This document shows positions 1 through 9,413 of a DNA stretch of 64,000 nt, piece after piece. The position numbers were made by a program, and so were the translations under genes. Under the pieces are notes generated by a model. The model made no database searches. It was not told the origin of the DNA and was given only the letters and a program-made list of their open reading frames with translations. The number at the start of each line of letters is the position of its first letter. Position 1 is the stretch's first letter. The stretch covers positions 62,001 to 126,000 of the forward strand of contig NZ_JANKAS010000007.1 in the NCBI RefSeq assembly GCF_024622505.1, given 5' to 3'. This DNA is from Irregularibacter muris. Its GTDB lineage: Bacteria; Bacillota; Clostridia; Eubacteriales; Garciellaceae.

Positions 1-1785
1 ATTCTCTATGGAAGCCAAGGAGAAAAAATAACAGTAGATTATTTAAAAGAAGGACGCAGGGGACAGTACATGATCTCCTATGAGGGCATTATCAATAATC
101 TAGAACGTAGGTACAAAGAGACAAATTCTAGTTTTATGCGAGAGAATATTGAAAGATATATGGGAATGAATCCTTGTGCTACTTGTAAGGGGAAAAGATT
201 AAGAAAGGAAAGCCTTGCCGTCACCATAAATGGTCAAAATATAGCCCAAGTAACCGATTATGCTATTCATGAGGCCTTAGAATTTTTTAAATCCTTAGAA
301 CTTACAGAGAAACAACAAATTATTGCTGCTCAGGTTTTAAAAGAAATTCATGCTAGACTACAATTCTTGGTAGATGTAGGCTTAGATTATCTTACCCTTT
401 CTAGGGCTACAGGAACCCTATCAGGGGGAGAGGCCCAAAGAATTAGATTAGCGACTCAAATAGGTTCGGGGTTGGTGGGTGTAATCTATATTCTAGATGA
501 GCCCAGTATAGGACTTCATCAAAGGGATAATGAAAGATTGTTGACTACCTTAAGAAATCTTACAGACTTAGGAAATACTTTAATTGTAGTAGAGCATGAT
601 GAAGACACCATGTTTGTAGCCGATCATATTGTGGATATTGGGCCAGGAGCTGGAGCCCATGGAGGCTATGTCATAGCGGAAGGTACAGCCCAGGATATTA
701 TGAAAAATAAAGACTCCATCACCGGTCAATATTTAAGTGGAGAAAAATTTATTCCTGTACCCCAGGAAAGAAGAAAACCTAATGGAAAAAACATTGAAAT
801 AAAGGGTGCTAAGGAAAATAATTTAAAGAATATTGATATAAAATTCCCCTTGGGAGTATTTACCTGTGTGACGGGAGTATCTGGTTCAGGAAAGAGTACG
901 TTGGTCAATGACATTCTCTATAGAGGAATTTCTCAAAGTCTTAACCGTGCCAAAACCCGTCCAGGAGATCACGAAAAAATAAAGGGAATGGAATACATTG
1001 ATAAAATCATTAATATTGATCAATCCCCTATTGGGCGAACTCCTCGTTCTAATCCGGCCACTTATACGGGAGTCTTTGATCTCATTCGAGATGTTTTTTC
1101 CCAGACTCCTGAGGCCAAGACTAGAGGCTATAAAAAAGGCCGTTTTAGCTTTAATGTTAAAGGAGGACGTTGTGAAGCCTGTAGTGGGGATGGAATTATT
1201 AAGATAGAAATGCAGTTTTTGGCGGATGTTTATGTCCCCTGTGAAGTTTGTAAAGGAAAAAGATACAATAGAGAGACCCTAGAGGTAAAATACAAAGGGA
1301 AAAATATAGCAGATATCTTAAACATGACTGTGGAGGAAGCCTTAGAATTTTTTGAAAATATTCCTTCCATTCAGAGAAAGATTCAAACCCTATATGATGT
1401 GGGATTGTCCTATATAAAGTTGGGTCAGCCCTCAACTGATCTTTCTGGGGGAGAAGCCCAAAGGGTGAAATTGGCCACAGAATTAAGTAAGAGAAGTACA
1501 GGAAAGACTTTATATATTCTAGATGAACCCACCACCGGTCTTCATTTTGCAGATGTGCATAAGCTTACAGGCTTATTAGATAGATTGGCAGAAGGGGGAA
1601 ATAGCATTGTCATTATAGAGCATAACCTAGATGTTATTAAGAGAGCGGATCATATCATAGACTTAGGTCCTGAAGGAGGACATCGGGGGGGAACCATTAT
1701 AGCCCAGGGAACTCCTGAGGAAGTTGCTGAAAATGAAAACTCCTTTACAGGAAGGTTTTTAAAAAAGGTATTGTACAAAAACTAA
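1..1785 (+). CDS. uvrA: UvrA, excinuclease ABC subunit A (C-terminal 594 residues, 5' end outside window)
   Basis: UvrA is the ATP-dependent damage-recognition subunit of nucleotide excision repair; it loads UvrB on lesions. The reading frame is open from base 1, so the gene starts upstream and about 350 of the usual ~940 residues are missing. Visible in order: second half of the first zinc module (CATCKGKRL), first ABC signature [12 protein letters not shown] with [10 protein letters not shown], second Walker A (GVSGSGKST), second zinc module (CEAC...CEVC), second signature [12 protein letters not shown] and [10 protein letters not shown]. It ends at a TAA followed by a strong terminator. 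uvrC lies 9.3 kb downstream; the tricarboxylate operon separates the two repair genes. The identification is certain; the only oddity is truncation by the window. Confidence 0.98.
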   Translation: MLYGSQGEKITVDYLKEGRRGQYMISYEGIINNLERRYKETNSSFMRENIERYMGMNPCATCKGKRLRKESLAVTINGQNIAQVTDYAIHEALEFFKSLELTEKQQIIAAQVLKEIHARLQFLVDVGLDYLTLSRATGTLSGGEAQRIRLATQIGSGLVGVIYILDEPSIGLHQRDNERLLTTLRNLTDLGNTLIVVEHDEDTMFVADHIVDIGPGAGAHGGYVIAEGTAQDIMKNKDSITGQYLSGEKFIPVPQERRKPNGKNIEIKGAKENNLKNIDIKFPLGVFTCVTGVSGSGKSTLVNDILYRGISQSLNRAKTRPGDHEKIKGMEYIDKIINIDQSPIGRTPRSNPATYTGVFDLIRDVFSQTPEAKTRGYKKGRFSFNVKGGRCEACSGDGIIKIEMQFLADVYVPCEVCKGKRYNRETLEVKYKGKNIADILNMTVEEALEFFENIPSIQRKIQTLYDVGLSYIKLGQPSTDLSGGEAQRVKLATELSKRSTGKTLYILDEPTTGLHFADVHKLTGLLDRLAEGGNSIVIIEHNLDVIKRADHIIDLGPEGGHRGGTIIAQGTPEEVAENENSFTGRFLKKVLYKN

Positions 1786-1822
1786 AAGGTCATGATGTAT
1801 TCTTATAGAAAGCATTCTCAAT

Positions 1823-1854
1823 AAAGTACCCTTTCATGAAAGGGTACTTTTTAT
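1823..1854 (+). terminator. Rho-independent terminator of uvrA
   Basis: A perfect stem, AAAGTACCCTTTC with GAAAGGGTACTTT, has a very short loop and runs into T-rich sequence. It separates uvrA from the operon that starts at 1957. Confidence 0.85.
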
Positions 1855-1956
1855 TATAATCAAAAGTTATGACGTCATTCTTTTTTGGTATTATACAAAA
1901 TTAAGCCTCTATTATATGATTATTCTAGAGATGTAGTATAGTGAAGGAGTATAACA

Positions 1957-2583
1957 ATGGAAAAAATACCGGAGAAAATTTTAGAGCAGTTAAGAGAGTT
2001 TTCGGTTCCAGAACTGTGCGATGGAATGGGGATCTATAATATCATGGATAATGATATTAAACCTATGGTAACTCAACAGAAAATTATAGGTCCAGCTCTT
2101 ACCGTAAAAGTACCTATAGGAGAAGGGGCAATTGTCACCAAAGCACTGGAGATGGTAAAACCAGGAGAAGTTATTGTTATAGCAGGTCATGGGAATTGCA
2201 AGAGTTCATATTGGGGAGATCATCGAAGCTTCTGTGCAAAATTCCAAAAGGCCCAGGGCGTTGTAATAGATGGCGCTTTTCGGGATATTGAAGGATGTGA
2301 GGAAATAGGATTTCCCATATATGCTAAGGGGATTACCCCCGGAACCGCAGGGAAAAGTGGCGTAGGAGAAATCAATGTTTCGGTGAGCTGTGGAGGAGCC
2401 ATAGTCAATCCCGGAGATATCGTTGTGGGAGATCGTAATGGTGTATGTGTTATTCCTCTTGAGAAGGTAGAGGAAGTCATGGAGAAAGCTAGAAGAAAAA
2501 TTAAAGCCCAAAAGTGGACTCTGGAAGAGATGAAGCGTACCCGCGTAGTCATGCCAAGAGTAATTTTTGATAAAAATAAATAA
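1957..2583 (+). CDS. RraA-fold protein, likely HMG/CHA-type aldolase
   Basis: 208 residues. The protein has the RraA / dimethylmenaquinone methyltransferase-like fold, whose enzymatic members are class II 4-hydroxy-4-methyl-2-oxoglutarate and 4-carboxy-4-hydroxy-2-oxoadipate aldolases (retro-aldol cleavage releasing pyruvate or oxaloacetate). Seen: VPELCDGMG near the N-terminus, the loop GHGNCKSSYWGDH, GVVIDGAFRDI carrying the metal/substrate Arg-Asp region, and the typical PGDIVVGDRNGVCVIP near the C-terminus. ATG at 1957 has a GAAGGAG site. It is the first gene of a run of four co-oriented enzymes for tricarboxylates, which favours an aldolase or decarboxylase role over the RNase E-inhibitor role of E. 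coli RraA. The exact substrate is not known. Confidence 0.82.
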   Translation: MEKIPEKILEQLREFSVPELCDGMGIYNIMDNDIKPMVTQQKIIGPALTVKVPIGEGAIVTKALEMVKPGEVIVIAGHGNCKSSYWGDHRSFCAKFQKAQGVVIDGAFRDIEGCEEIGFPIYAKGITPGTAGKSGVGEINVSVSCGGAIVNPGDIVVGDRNGVCVIPLEKVEEVMEKARRKIKAQKWTLEEMKRTRVVMPRVIFDKNK

Positions 2584-2602
2584 GAAAAGAGGCATAGAAA
2601 AC

Positions 2603-3772
2603 ATGGAAAATATAGAAAGCATAAAAGAGGCTCAGGAAAAGTTTAGCCAGTTGATTCAACCAGAATTTGAGAGAATTAAAAGAATGAAGGAAGATAATGA
2701 AGTCACTGATTTTTCAAAATTAGATAAAATTGTCGTGGGTATTCTTCCGGGGGATGGTATCGGACCTATTATTATGAAACAGGCTATTCGTGTTTTACAA
2801 GAACTGATAAAAGAAGAAGTCCAAAGTGGGAGAATTGAACTACGGGAAATTGAAGGAATGACTATTGAAAATCGTGTAGCCAAGATGCAAAGTCTACCCG
2901 AGGATGTATTTAAAGAAGTTAAAGATTGTGATGTTCTTATAAAAGGCCCTATGGTTACGCCAAGGGTGGGAGAAGGTCTTCCAAATTTTCTAAGTGCCAA
3001 TAGCTTACTAAGACGAGGATTGGAATTATTTGCTGCCGTAAGGCCTATCAAGATTTCCGATAAGAATATTGACTGGACATTCTTTAGGGAGAATATTGAA
3101 GGCGAATATATCTGGGGCAACAAGGGTATTCAGGTAGATGAGGATTTGGCGATTGATTTCAAAGTTCAGACAAAGCAGGGAAGTGAACGTATTGCAAGGG
3201 CTGCTTTTGAGTTTGCCCGTAAGAATGGGAAAAAGAATGTGACCATTGTAACAAAAGCCAATATTGTAAAACTTGCTGATGGAAACTTTATCAAGGCTGT
3301 CAGAAAAGTTGGAGAAGAATATCCTGAAATCGAAATTCAAGAACGCCTTGTGGATGCTATGTGTGCAAAAATGTTGGATCCAGAATTCAATAAAGGAATT
3401 GAAGTAATTGTTCTTCCAAATCTATATGGAGATATTGTTACCGATGTTGCTGCCGAACACCAGGGAGGACTTGGAACAGCATCCTCGTCGAATATCGGAA
3501 ATAAATATGCCATGTTTGAAGCTATACATGGAACAGCACCATTCCTCATTGAACATGGAAGAGGGGATTATGCAGATCCCTGTAGTCTTATTCGAGCAGT
3601 CGGTATGATGCTAGCTCATATAGGCTATGGAGATTGCAAGGAGTTATTGGACAAAGCCCTGGATATCTGCACCGTTACAGAAAGAAAAGTAATCATTACC
3701 ACTCTTAAAGAAGATGCCAGCGCTGAGGAATTTACAGATTATCTATTAGAAACCATCCAAGGATTGAAATAG
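2603..3772 (+). CDS. Isocitrate/isopropylmalate-family dehydrogenase
   Basis: 389 residues from ATG 2603, chosen because AAGAGG lies 10 bases upstream; a TTG 36 bases earlier lacks a good site. The family oxidatively decarboxylates 2-hydroxy acids. Seen: N-terminal nucleotide-binding start ILPGDGIGP, substrate loop SANSLLRRGLELF whose S-x-N-x3-R pattern matches isocitrate dehydrogenase rather than isopropylmalate dehydrogenase, FFRENIEGEY, metal-binding NLYGDIVTD, and AIHGTAP. The Lys-Tyr pair that follows HGTAP in NADP-type E. coli Icd is Phe-Leu here, so NADP use is doubtful. It lies 19 bases after the RraA-fold gene and 9 bases before the hydratase, so it is operonic. Isocitrate or a homologue is the best substrate guess; a glutamate-pathway Icd is the alternative. 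Confidence 0.85.
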   Translation: MENIESIKEAQEKFSQLIQPEFERIKRMKEDNEVTDFSKLDKIVVGILPGDGIGPIIMKQAIRVLQELIKEEVQSGRIELREIEGMTIENRVAKMQSLPEDVFKEVKDCDVLIKGPMVTPRVGEGLPNFLSANSLLRRGLELFAAVRPIKISDKNIDWTFFRENIEGEYIWGNKGIQVDEDLAIDFKVQTKQGSERIARAAFEFARKNGKKNVTIVTKANIVKLADGNFIKAVRKVGEEYPEIEIQERLVDAMCAKMLDPEFNKGIEVIVLPNLYGDIVTDVAAEHQGGLGTASSSNIGNKYAMFEAIHGTAPFLIEHGRGDYADPCSLIRAVGMMLAHIGYGDCKELLDKALDICTVTERKVIITTLKEDASAEEFTDYLLETIQGLK

Positions 3773-3781
3773 AGGTGTATT

Positions 3782-6019
3782 ATGATTCGCTTAATAGACA
3801 AAGGAATATTTCTTACCCCCGAGGGTAAAATCATCTACCCCGGGGAGCAGTGGAAAAGAGAATATGCACAGCACACCATGGCTTATCAAGTGATGAAGGC
3901 TCATAATCAGGGAAAGAGCATGGAAAAGCTTCAACTAAAATTTGATGCATTGGTTTCCCCTGACAATAACTATGTAAGTATACTTCAGACAGCTAGTGCC
4001 AGCGGCATAAAAGAATTTCCCGTTCCCTATGTATTGTCAAATTGTCATAATACCCTATGTGCGGTAGGAGGCACAATCAATGAAGATGACCATGTATTTG
4101 GTTTAGACAATGTGAAAAAATATGGAGGAATTTTTCTGCCTCCATATAAAGCAGTTCTTCACCAGTATATGCGGGAAATGATGGCAGGGTGCGGGAAAAT
4201 GATACTAGGATCGGATAGTCATACCCGTTATGGAGTTTTGGGAACCCTTGCTATTGGCGAGGGAGGAGGAGAGATTGTCAAGCAGCTTCTTTCCCAGACC
4301 TATGATATTCCTAGACCACCAGTAATTGCAGTTAAATTAATAGGGAAGCCCAGACCTGGTGTGGGACCTATGGATGTTGCTCTTACCCTAATTGGAGCAA
4401 CCTTTAAAAATGGATTCAATAAAAACAAGATATTAGAATTTGTAGGAGAGGGGATTTCCAATCTCACTGTAGAATATCGTATGGGCATTGATGTCATGAC
4501 CACAGAAAGTGGTGCCTTAAGTAGCATTTGGTGTACTGATGAAAAGGTACAGGATTATCTGTCCCTTCATGGTAGAGGAGATCAATATAGAGAAATGAAG
4601 CCAAAGGCAGATGCCTATTATGATGGACTCATTGAAATAGATCTGTCTAAAGTAGAGTGCATGATGGCATTACCCTATCATCCAAGTAATGTCCTATCCA
4701 TTCATGAATTTAATAAGAATCCTCAAAAATATTTAGAGGAAGTAGAAGAGGCAGGTCAAAAAATCAAGGGAGAAGATCACCCCCCCTTTGCTCTGATGTC
4801 AAAACTACAGCAGGGCAAGGTACATGTGGACCAGGCATTGGTATCTGGCTGTAGCGGTGGTTTGTTTGAGAATATTGCTGCTATGGCAGATATTTTAAAG
4901 GGGACTGTTCTAGGGGGCGATGCCTCGGCATTGGGCATTAATCCTGCCAGTCAGCCTATTTTTTCAGAGCTTGCTAGACAGGGCATTATGAGTGAACTTA
5001 TCTCAGCAGGGGCCACCATACGTCCCTGCATCTGCGGTCCATGTTTTGGAGTTACAGATGTACCCGCCGACAATCAACTAAGTATTCGCCATGTGACCAG
5101 AAATTATCCTAATCGTGAAGGATCAAAACCAGGAAAGGGGCAGATGGCAGCAGCCATTTTAATGGATGCTCGCTCTATTGCAGCCACAGTGGGAAATAAG
5201 GGATATATTACTCCGGCCTCTGATTTGCAAATAGAATATTCTCATTATGAATATCATTATGATACCAATTATTATAAGGGGCAAGTCTATGATAACTTCA
5301 ACAAGGCAGATAGGGATGTTCAAGTGAGAAAGGGACCCAATATTGAAGATTGGCCAAACTTTTATCCCCCTAATCAGCATTTAATTTTAAAAGTGGTAGG
5401 CGTCTATAGAGATTCTGTTACAACCGATGATTTGTCTCCCTCAGGGGACGCCGTTGCCTATCGATCCAATCCTACTAAGTTGGCGACCTTTACCATGAGA
5501 AATAAAGATACAGGTTATGTTCCCCGTTCTAAGGCAGTATTACAGCAGGAAATATCCAGGCGGGAAAAGCAGCCCATTCAGGATGAAAAGTGGAAAGATA
5601 TCCTTGAAAAAGTATGCACAAACCTTGGTTGTAGCCTAGAGGATATGACGATTGGCAGTGTTTTAGTGGGCAATCAGATTGGCGACGGTTCTTCCCGGGA
5701 ACAGGCTGCCAGCAGCCAGAAGATCCTTGGAGGAGTTGCCAATATCGCCAGAGAATTTGCCACTAAACGATATCGTTCTAATCTCATTAATTGGGGACTC
5801 TTCCCCATTATCCTAGAGGATATTGAGGAAATTCAAGAAGGTGAGGTTTTACTGATTCGCAATATTCCTCAAATCATTGAGCAGGCAGGACAACCCATCC
5901 CCATAGAAATTCTAGGTAAAGACAAGATAGTCTTGGGAAATATGGGAGAAATGACCCAGGATGAAAAGGGCATCTTATCCAGTGGTTGTCTAATTAACTA
6001 CAATCGCATGGGAGTGTAA
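3782..6019 (+). CDS. Aconitase-superfamily hydratase, YbhJ type
   Basis: 745 residues. The Fe-S hydro-lyase is built like aconitase, but its length and sequence resemble the uncharacterised E. coli hydratase YbhJ. Seen: SDSHTRYG in domain 1, three candidate [4Fe-4S] cysteines (one in SGCSGG, two in CICGPC), RNYPNREG, VTTDDLSPSG, and the swivel-domain loop GDGSSREQAASS. Downstream genes add a canonical-length aconitase (6082) and a PrpF-type isomerase (9414), as in the ybhH/ybhJ neighbourhood. The canonical cluster motif GSCTN is replaced by GCSGG, so the substrate may not be citrate. It probably hydrates or dehydrates a related unsaturated tricarboxylate. Confidence 0.85.
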   Translation: MIRLIDKGIFLTPEGKIIYPGEQWKREYAQHTMAYQVMKAHNQGKSMEKLQLKFDALVSPDNNYVSILQTASASGIKEFPVPYVLSNCHNTLCAVGGTINEDDHVFGLDNVKKYGGIFLPPYKAVLHQYMREMMAGCGKMILGSDSHTRYGVLGTLAIGEGGGEIVKQLLSQTYDIPRPPVIAVKLIGKPRPGVGPMDVALTLIGATFKNGFNKNKILEFVGEGISNLTVEYRMGIDVMTTESGALSSIWCTDEKVQDYLSLHGRGDQYREMKPKADAYYDGLIEIDLSKVECMMALPYHPSNVLSIHEFNKNPQKYLEEVEEAGQKIKGEDHPPFALMSKLQQGKVHVDQALVSGCSGGLFENIAAMADILKGTVLGGDASALGINPASQPIFSELARQGIMSELISAGATIRPCICGPCFGVTDVPADNQLSIRHVTRNYPNREGSKPGKGQMAAAILMDARSIAATVGNKGYITPASDLQIEYSHYEYHYDTNYYKGQVYDNFNKADRDVQVRKGPNIEDWPNFYPPNQHLILKVVGVYRDSVTTDDLSPSGDAVAYRSNPTKLATFTMRNKDTGYVPRSKAVLQQEISRREKQPIQDEKWKDILEKVCTNLGCSLEDMTIGSVLVGNQIGDGSSREQAASSQKILGGVANIAREFATKRYRSNLINWGLFPIILEDIEEIQEGEVLLIRNIPQIIEQAGQPIPIEILGKDKIVLGNMGEMTQDEKGILSSGCLINYNRMGV

Positions 6020-6081
6020 GGAATTCAACCAGCACAACAAATTACCTTATATCAAATATTACCCCAGGGAAGGGATAGAAA

Positions 6082-8022
6082 ATGAAAAACAATTTAACCC
6101 AAAAAATAATCTTGGCTCATTTAACGAAAGCATCAGAAATGAAGGTCGGGGAAGAAATTTATTTAAAGATGGATCAGACACTAACCCACGATATTACAGC
6201 GGTTATGGCATATCTTGCCTTTGAAAAGTTAGAAATTCCCCGGGTGAGAACCCAATGTAGTGTAAGCTATTTAGATCATAATTTATTATATGTGGATCAT
6301 AAAACCCCAGATGATCATATTTATCTACAGTCTATTGCAAAGAAATATGGCCTATATCTCTCTAGGCCAGGAAATGGGATCTGTCATTCTGTTCACAGTG
6401 CAAGGTTTGGTATTCCAGGGAAAACCATTATGGGCTCGGATAGCCATACTACATCTGCAGGAAGCATCGGCATGTTATCCTTTGGAGCAGGTGGAATGGA
6501 TGTGGCTAGGGCTATGGCAGGTCTTCCTATGCGCTTTCAAATGCCCTCTATTGTAAAGGTAAATCTTATTGGGAAATTAAATCCAGGGGTAACAGCTAAA
6601 GATGTTATTCTAGAAATGCTTAGAAGATATGGAGTAAAAGGTGGTTTAGGTAAAGTATTTGAATATGTGGGAGAAGGGACTCAGAGCCTAGAAGTCCCAG
6701 AAAGACTGACTATTACCAATATGGGGGCAGAAATGGGAGCTACATCCTCTATCTTTCCAGCAGATGATGTGGTCAGGAGATTTTTCAAGGCCCAGAATAG
6801 GGAAAAGGATTTTGTAGAAATACTTCCAGATCAAGATGCACAATATGATGAAGAAGTAACCATTGATCTATCCCAATTACAGCCCTTGGTAGCTTGCCCA
6901 AGTCAACCTGATCAAGTGAAAACTATCGCGGAGGCACCAAAGGTGAAGGTGCACCAAGTCTATATTGGAAGTTGTACCAATGCTTCCTATGCAGACATTA
7001 AAAAAGCAGCTATGGTATTAAAGGGGAAAAAGGTCCATGAAGATGTTCAGCTAACCCTATCGGTAAGTACTAGACAGATATTTAAACAGCTGCTTCGGGA
7101 AGGGATTATAGAAGATCTCATTGATGCGGGGGCACGAATTACTGAAATCGCATGCGGAGCATGCACAGGAATTGGCCAGGCACCTCCCACAAAGGGAGTA
7201 TCTGTACGGACTTCCAATCGTAATTTTCCTGGAAGAAGTGGTACGGCTGATGCACAATTATATTTGGTCAGTCCAGAAGTAGCAGCTGCAACAGCGATTA
7301 CAGGGGTGTTGACTGAAGCAAAGGATGTCATGGAGGATGTCTCCATTTTAGCTAGGGTAAAAGAACCCCTAAGCTACGTTATTGATGATAGTATGATGAT
7401 TAAACCATTGGAGGATGGAAGGGATGTGGAAATTATTCGAGGCCCTAATATTAAACCTCTTCCTATAAATGATTCTCCCACCCATACTTTACGGGCAAAG
7501 GTAAGTTTAAAGGCTGAAGATAATATTTCAACAGATGATATTACCCCAGCAAATGCCCAATTTTCCTCCATGCGTTCGAATATTCCCCTTATTGCAGAAT
7601 ACGCCTATTCTCGATATGATGCCCAGTTTGTTCAAAGGGCAAAGGAGATGAAGACAAGCATTATCGTTGGCGGGGAAAACTATGGGCAAGGCTCCAGTCG
7701 AGAGCACGCGGCAATCACCCCCATGTTTTTAGGGGTAAAAGCCGTTTTAGTAAAAAGTATGGCAAGAATCCATAAAAACAATCTCGTCAATCACGGAGTC
7801 ATTCCTATATTATTTGAAAACCCAGCAGATTATGAACACATCGATTTAGGGGATGAGATTGAAATAAAGGATCTAATCGAAGGTTTGAAAAAGAAGGAAG
7901 TTACAATCTTTAATCAAACAAAGGGGAATTCCTTTAATGGAGTTTTGGATTTATCTGATGCAGAAGTAAACATCTTACTTTGTGGCGGGCAACTAGCCTA
8001 TATAAAATCACAATTGGCTTAA
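6082..8022 (+). CDS. Aconitate hydratase (646-residue monomeric type)
   Basis: Interconverts citrate, cis-aconitate and isocitrate through a [4Fe-4S] cluster. Seen: HSARFGIPGKTIMGSDSHTT, cluster cysteines in GSCTNASYAD and ACGACTG, RTSNRNFPGRSGT, STDDITPANA, and swivel loop YGQGSSREHAA. Length fits the short bacterial aconitase class rather than the ~890-residue AcnA. It has a GAAGGGA site before ATG 6082 and follows the YbhJ-type gene by 62 bases. A strong terminator follows, so it closes the four-gene enzyme run. With the dehydrogenase at 2603 it could convert citrate to 2-oxoglutarate for glutamate synthesis, or form part of the same uncharacterised pathway. Homoaconitase cannot be excluded from sequence. 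Confidence 0.9.
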   Translation: MKNNLTQKIILAHLTKASEMKVGEEIYLKMDQTLTHDITAVMAYLAFEKLEIPRVRTQCSVSYLDHNLLYVDHKTPDDHIYLQSIAKKYGLYLSRPGNGICHSVHSARFGIPGKTIMGSDSHTTSAGSIGMLSFGAGGMDVARAMAGLPMRFQMPSIVKVNLIGKLNPGVTAKDVILEMLRRYGVKGGLGKVFEYVGEGTQSLEVPERLTITNMGAEMGATSSIFPADDVVRRFFKAQNREKDFVEILPDQDAQYDEEVTIDLSQLQPLVACPSQPDQVKTIAEAPKVKVHQVYIGSCTNASYADIKKAAMVLKGKKVHEDVQLTLSVSTRQIFKQLLREGIIEDLIDAGARITEIACGACTGIGQAPPTKGVSVRTSNRNFPGRSGTADAQLYLVSPEVAAATAITGVLTEAKDVMEDVSILARVKEPLSYVIDDSMMIKPLEDGRDVEIIRGPNIKPLPINDSPTHTLRAKVSLKAEDNISTDDITPANAQFSSMRSNIPLIAEYAYSRYDAQFVQRAKEMKTSIIVGGENYGQGSSREHAAITPMFLGVKAVLVKSMARIHKNNLVNHGVIPILFENPADYEHIDLGDEIEIKDLIEGLKKKEVTIFNQTKGNSFNGVLDLSDAEVNILLCGGQLAYIKSQLA

Positions 8023-8039
8023 GTTAAGATAGAAGAGAA

Positions 8040-8069
8040 AAAGATAGGACGGAGCTTGTCCTATCTTTT
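8040..8069 (+). terminator. Rho-independent terminator after aconitase gene
   Basis: Stem AAAGATAGGAC / GTCCTATCTTTT with a seven-base loop, directly after the aconitase stop codon. Confidence 0.85.
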
Positions 8070-8080
8070 GTCATACTCTG

Positions 8081-8161
8081 GGAAAGTTGGTTTTGTGAGT
8101 CAGGGATTAAACTTTCCTAGAGCACTAGAGCGGCTGTAACCCTTTTCTTGTGTAAAAGTCT
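8081..8161 (+). ncRNA. Candidate structured RNA element, copy 1 (matches 23040-23122)
   Basis: Helix GGAAAGTT (8081-8088) pairs with AACTTTCC (8110-8117) across a 21-base loop containing AGGGA. It is followed by CACTAGAG, a small GG...CC hairpin and TTCTTGT. A second copy at 23040 keeps the same loop length, the AGGGA and CACTAGAG blocks, and changes one helix base pair (G-C to A-T) on both sides. The copy lies in the leader of the LysR gene, 3' of the aconitase terminator. I do not recognise it as a known riboswitch class. It could instead be a dispersed repeat that happens to fold. Confidence 0.55.
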
Positions 8162-8256
8162 TCTATGGGAGTATGTATGTTACTTGCATAAAATTTCTGA
8201 ATTTGCTAGTATTGAATTAAGATGAGCACAGGGATGTGTGCCTTAAGGAGGTACAA

Positions 8257-9126
8257 ATGAAAGATTCAGATTGGCAGATATTATATGAATTATACAAAAC
8301 TCCTAATATGACCAAGGTTGCCAGCAGGCTATATATTACCCAACCTTCCTTAACTAAAAGATTACAGGCTATGGAAGAAGAATTTCAAATTAAGATTGTA
8401 AATCGAACGACCAAAGGGGTAGAGTTTACCAGGGAAGGAGAGGTGTTAGCCCAAAAGGCTCAGCAATATTTGGTTTTTATGAAGGGAATCCGAAGGGAAC
8501 TTCGGCAATTGAAGGGAAATAAAAGAGAAATTATCACCATTGGATCTTCCTATACCTATAATAAGTACGTGCTTCCAGAAATACTTTTTGAATATTCCAA
8601 GGATCATTCCGATATCCGCTTTGAGGTGCTCAATGAACAGAGCAATCTTCTTTTTCGCAAGGCTTGTGATGGAGAGGTAGATGTGGCATTTGTACAGGGA
8701 GACTATAAAGGGGCGGTACTGCAGAGAAGGGTTGATGAATATCAGGCCTATATTTTGACAAAGGAATGTATTCAATTAGAAGATTTACCCCATATGTCTA
8801 GAATTAATTATAAGAGTAATGATCGTTCTAAAGAACTATTGAATAATTGGTGGGAGACGCACTATAATCTTCTAGTTCCTGCGGGGATGAGTGTAGGCTA
8901 TGTCGATGTTGCTTGGCAACTTGTTTCTAAGGGGCTAGGATATACATGTTGTTTTCTCCCAGAGAACTATGAAAATCCCTACAATTTGGTATTAACGCCT
9001 ATGGAGAATCTCGATGGTACGCCATTAAAGCGAAACACTTGGTTTGTCTATAGAGATGTTGAGAAAAGATCAGAGGGATTAAAGGATTTTATTGCCTATA
9101 TAAACAAAAAAATTGTTCTAAAATGA
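8257..9126 (+). CDS. LysR-family transcriptional regulator
   Basis: 289 residues from ATG 8257, which has a near-perfect AAGGAGGT site; a GTG 21 bases upstream is inside that site's leader and is less likely. The N-terminal winged HTH reads NMTKVASRLYITQPSLTKRL, and a periplasmic-binding-protein-like effector domain starts near residue 90 (IITIGSSYTYN). It is embedded between the tricarboxylate enzymes and the PrpF-type isomerase, all on one strand, so it is the probable regulator of this cluster with a di/tricarboxylate as inducer. E. coli YbhD, also a LysR protein, lies beside ybhH, which supports the analogy. Target sites could not be defined. Confidence 0.93.
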   Translation: MKDSDWQILYELYKTPNMTKVASRLYITQPSLTKRLQAMEEEFQIKIVNRTTKGVEFTREGEVLAQKAQQYLVFMKGIRRELRQLKGNKREIITIGSSYTYNKYVLPEILFEYSKDHSDIRFEVLNEQSNLLFRKACDGEVDVAFVQGDYKGAVLQRRVDEYQAYILTKECIQLEDLPHMSRINYKSNDRSKELLNNWWETHYNLLVPAGMSVGYVDVAWQLVSKGLGYTCCFLPENYENPYNLVLTPMENLDGTPLKRNTWFVYRDVEKRSEGLKDFIAYINKKIVLK

Positions 9127-9156
9127 TGAGAAAACCAATAGCAACATGTTCAGTAT

Positions 9157-9198
9157 AAAGAAACCGAGTAAACCATTCCGAGTTTATTGAGTTTCTTT
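9157..9198 (+). terminator. Probable terminator after the LysR gene
   Basis: An imperfect hairpin: AAAGAAAC pairs with GTTTCTTT outside, TAAAC with GTTTA inside. It is placed 30 bases after the LysR stop. The 215 bases from here to the next gene contain no convincing CDS. Confidence 0.55.
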
Positions 9199-9413
9199 AT
9201 TGTATTTATTCAGTAAAATAAGGATAAAAGTCATTTTGTTCCTTATCCCTATGGATTAATTTCCTATGAATATACATCGACAACAATGAGGAGGCTATTA
9301 TTCTTATCCGTTATGGTCCCATTCCTTTTTGTCATTGGTCATAGGGCAAATCCTAAATTACAATAAACTTATACAGGATAAAAGTTTTCATGGGACTAGG
9401 AGGGAAATAAAAT

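Noticed and set aside
2206-2622. 138-codon minus-strand frame opposite the RraA-fold gene
   Set aside because: Shadow of the real gene on the plus strand; no ribosome site or family match. The same holds for the other long opposite-strand frames, such as those at 21202-21657 and 54670-55095.
9283-9363. 26-codon plus-strand frame with a hydrophobic start, upstream of the PrpF gene
   Set aside because: Too short, without a spaced ribosome site or downstream structure; nothing supports it being a gene.
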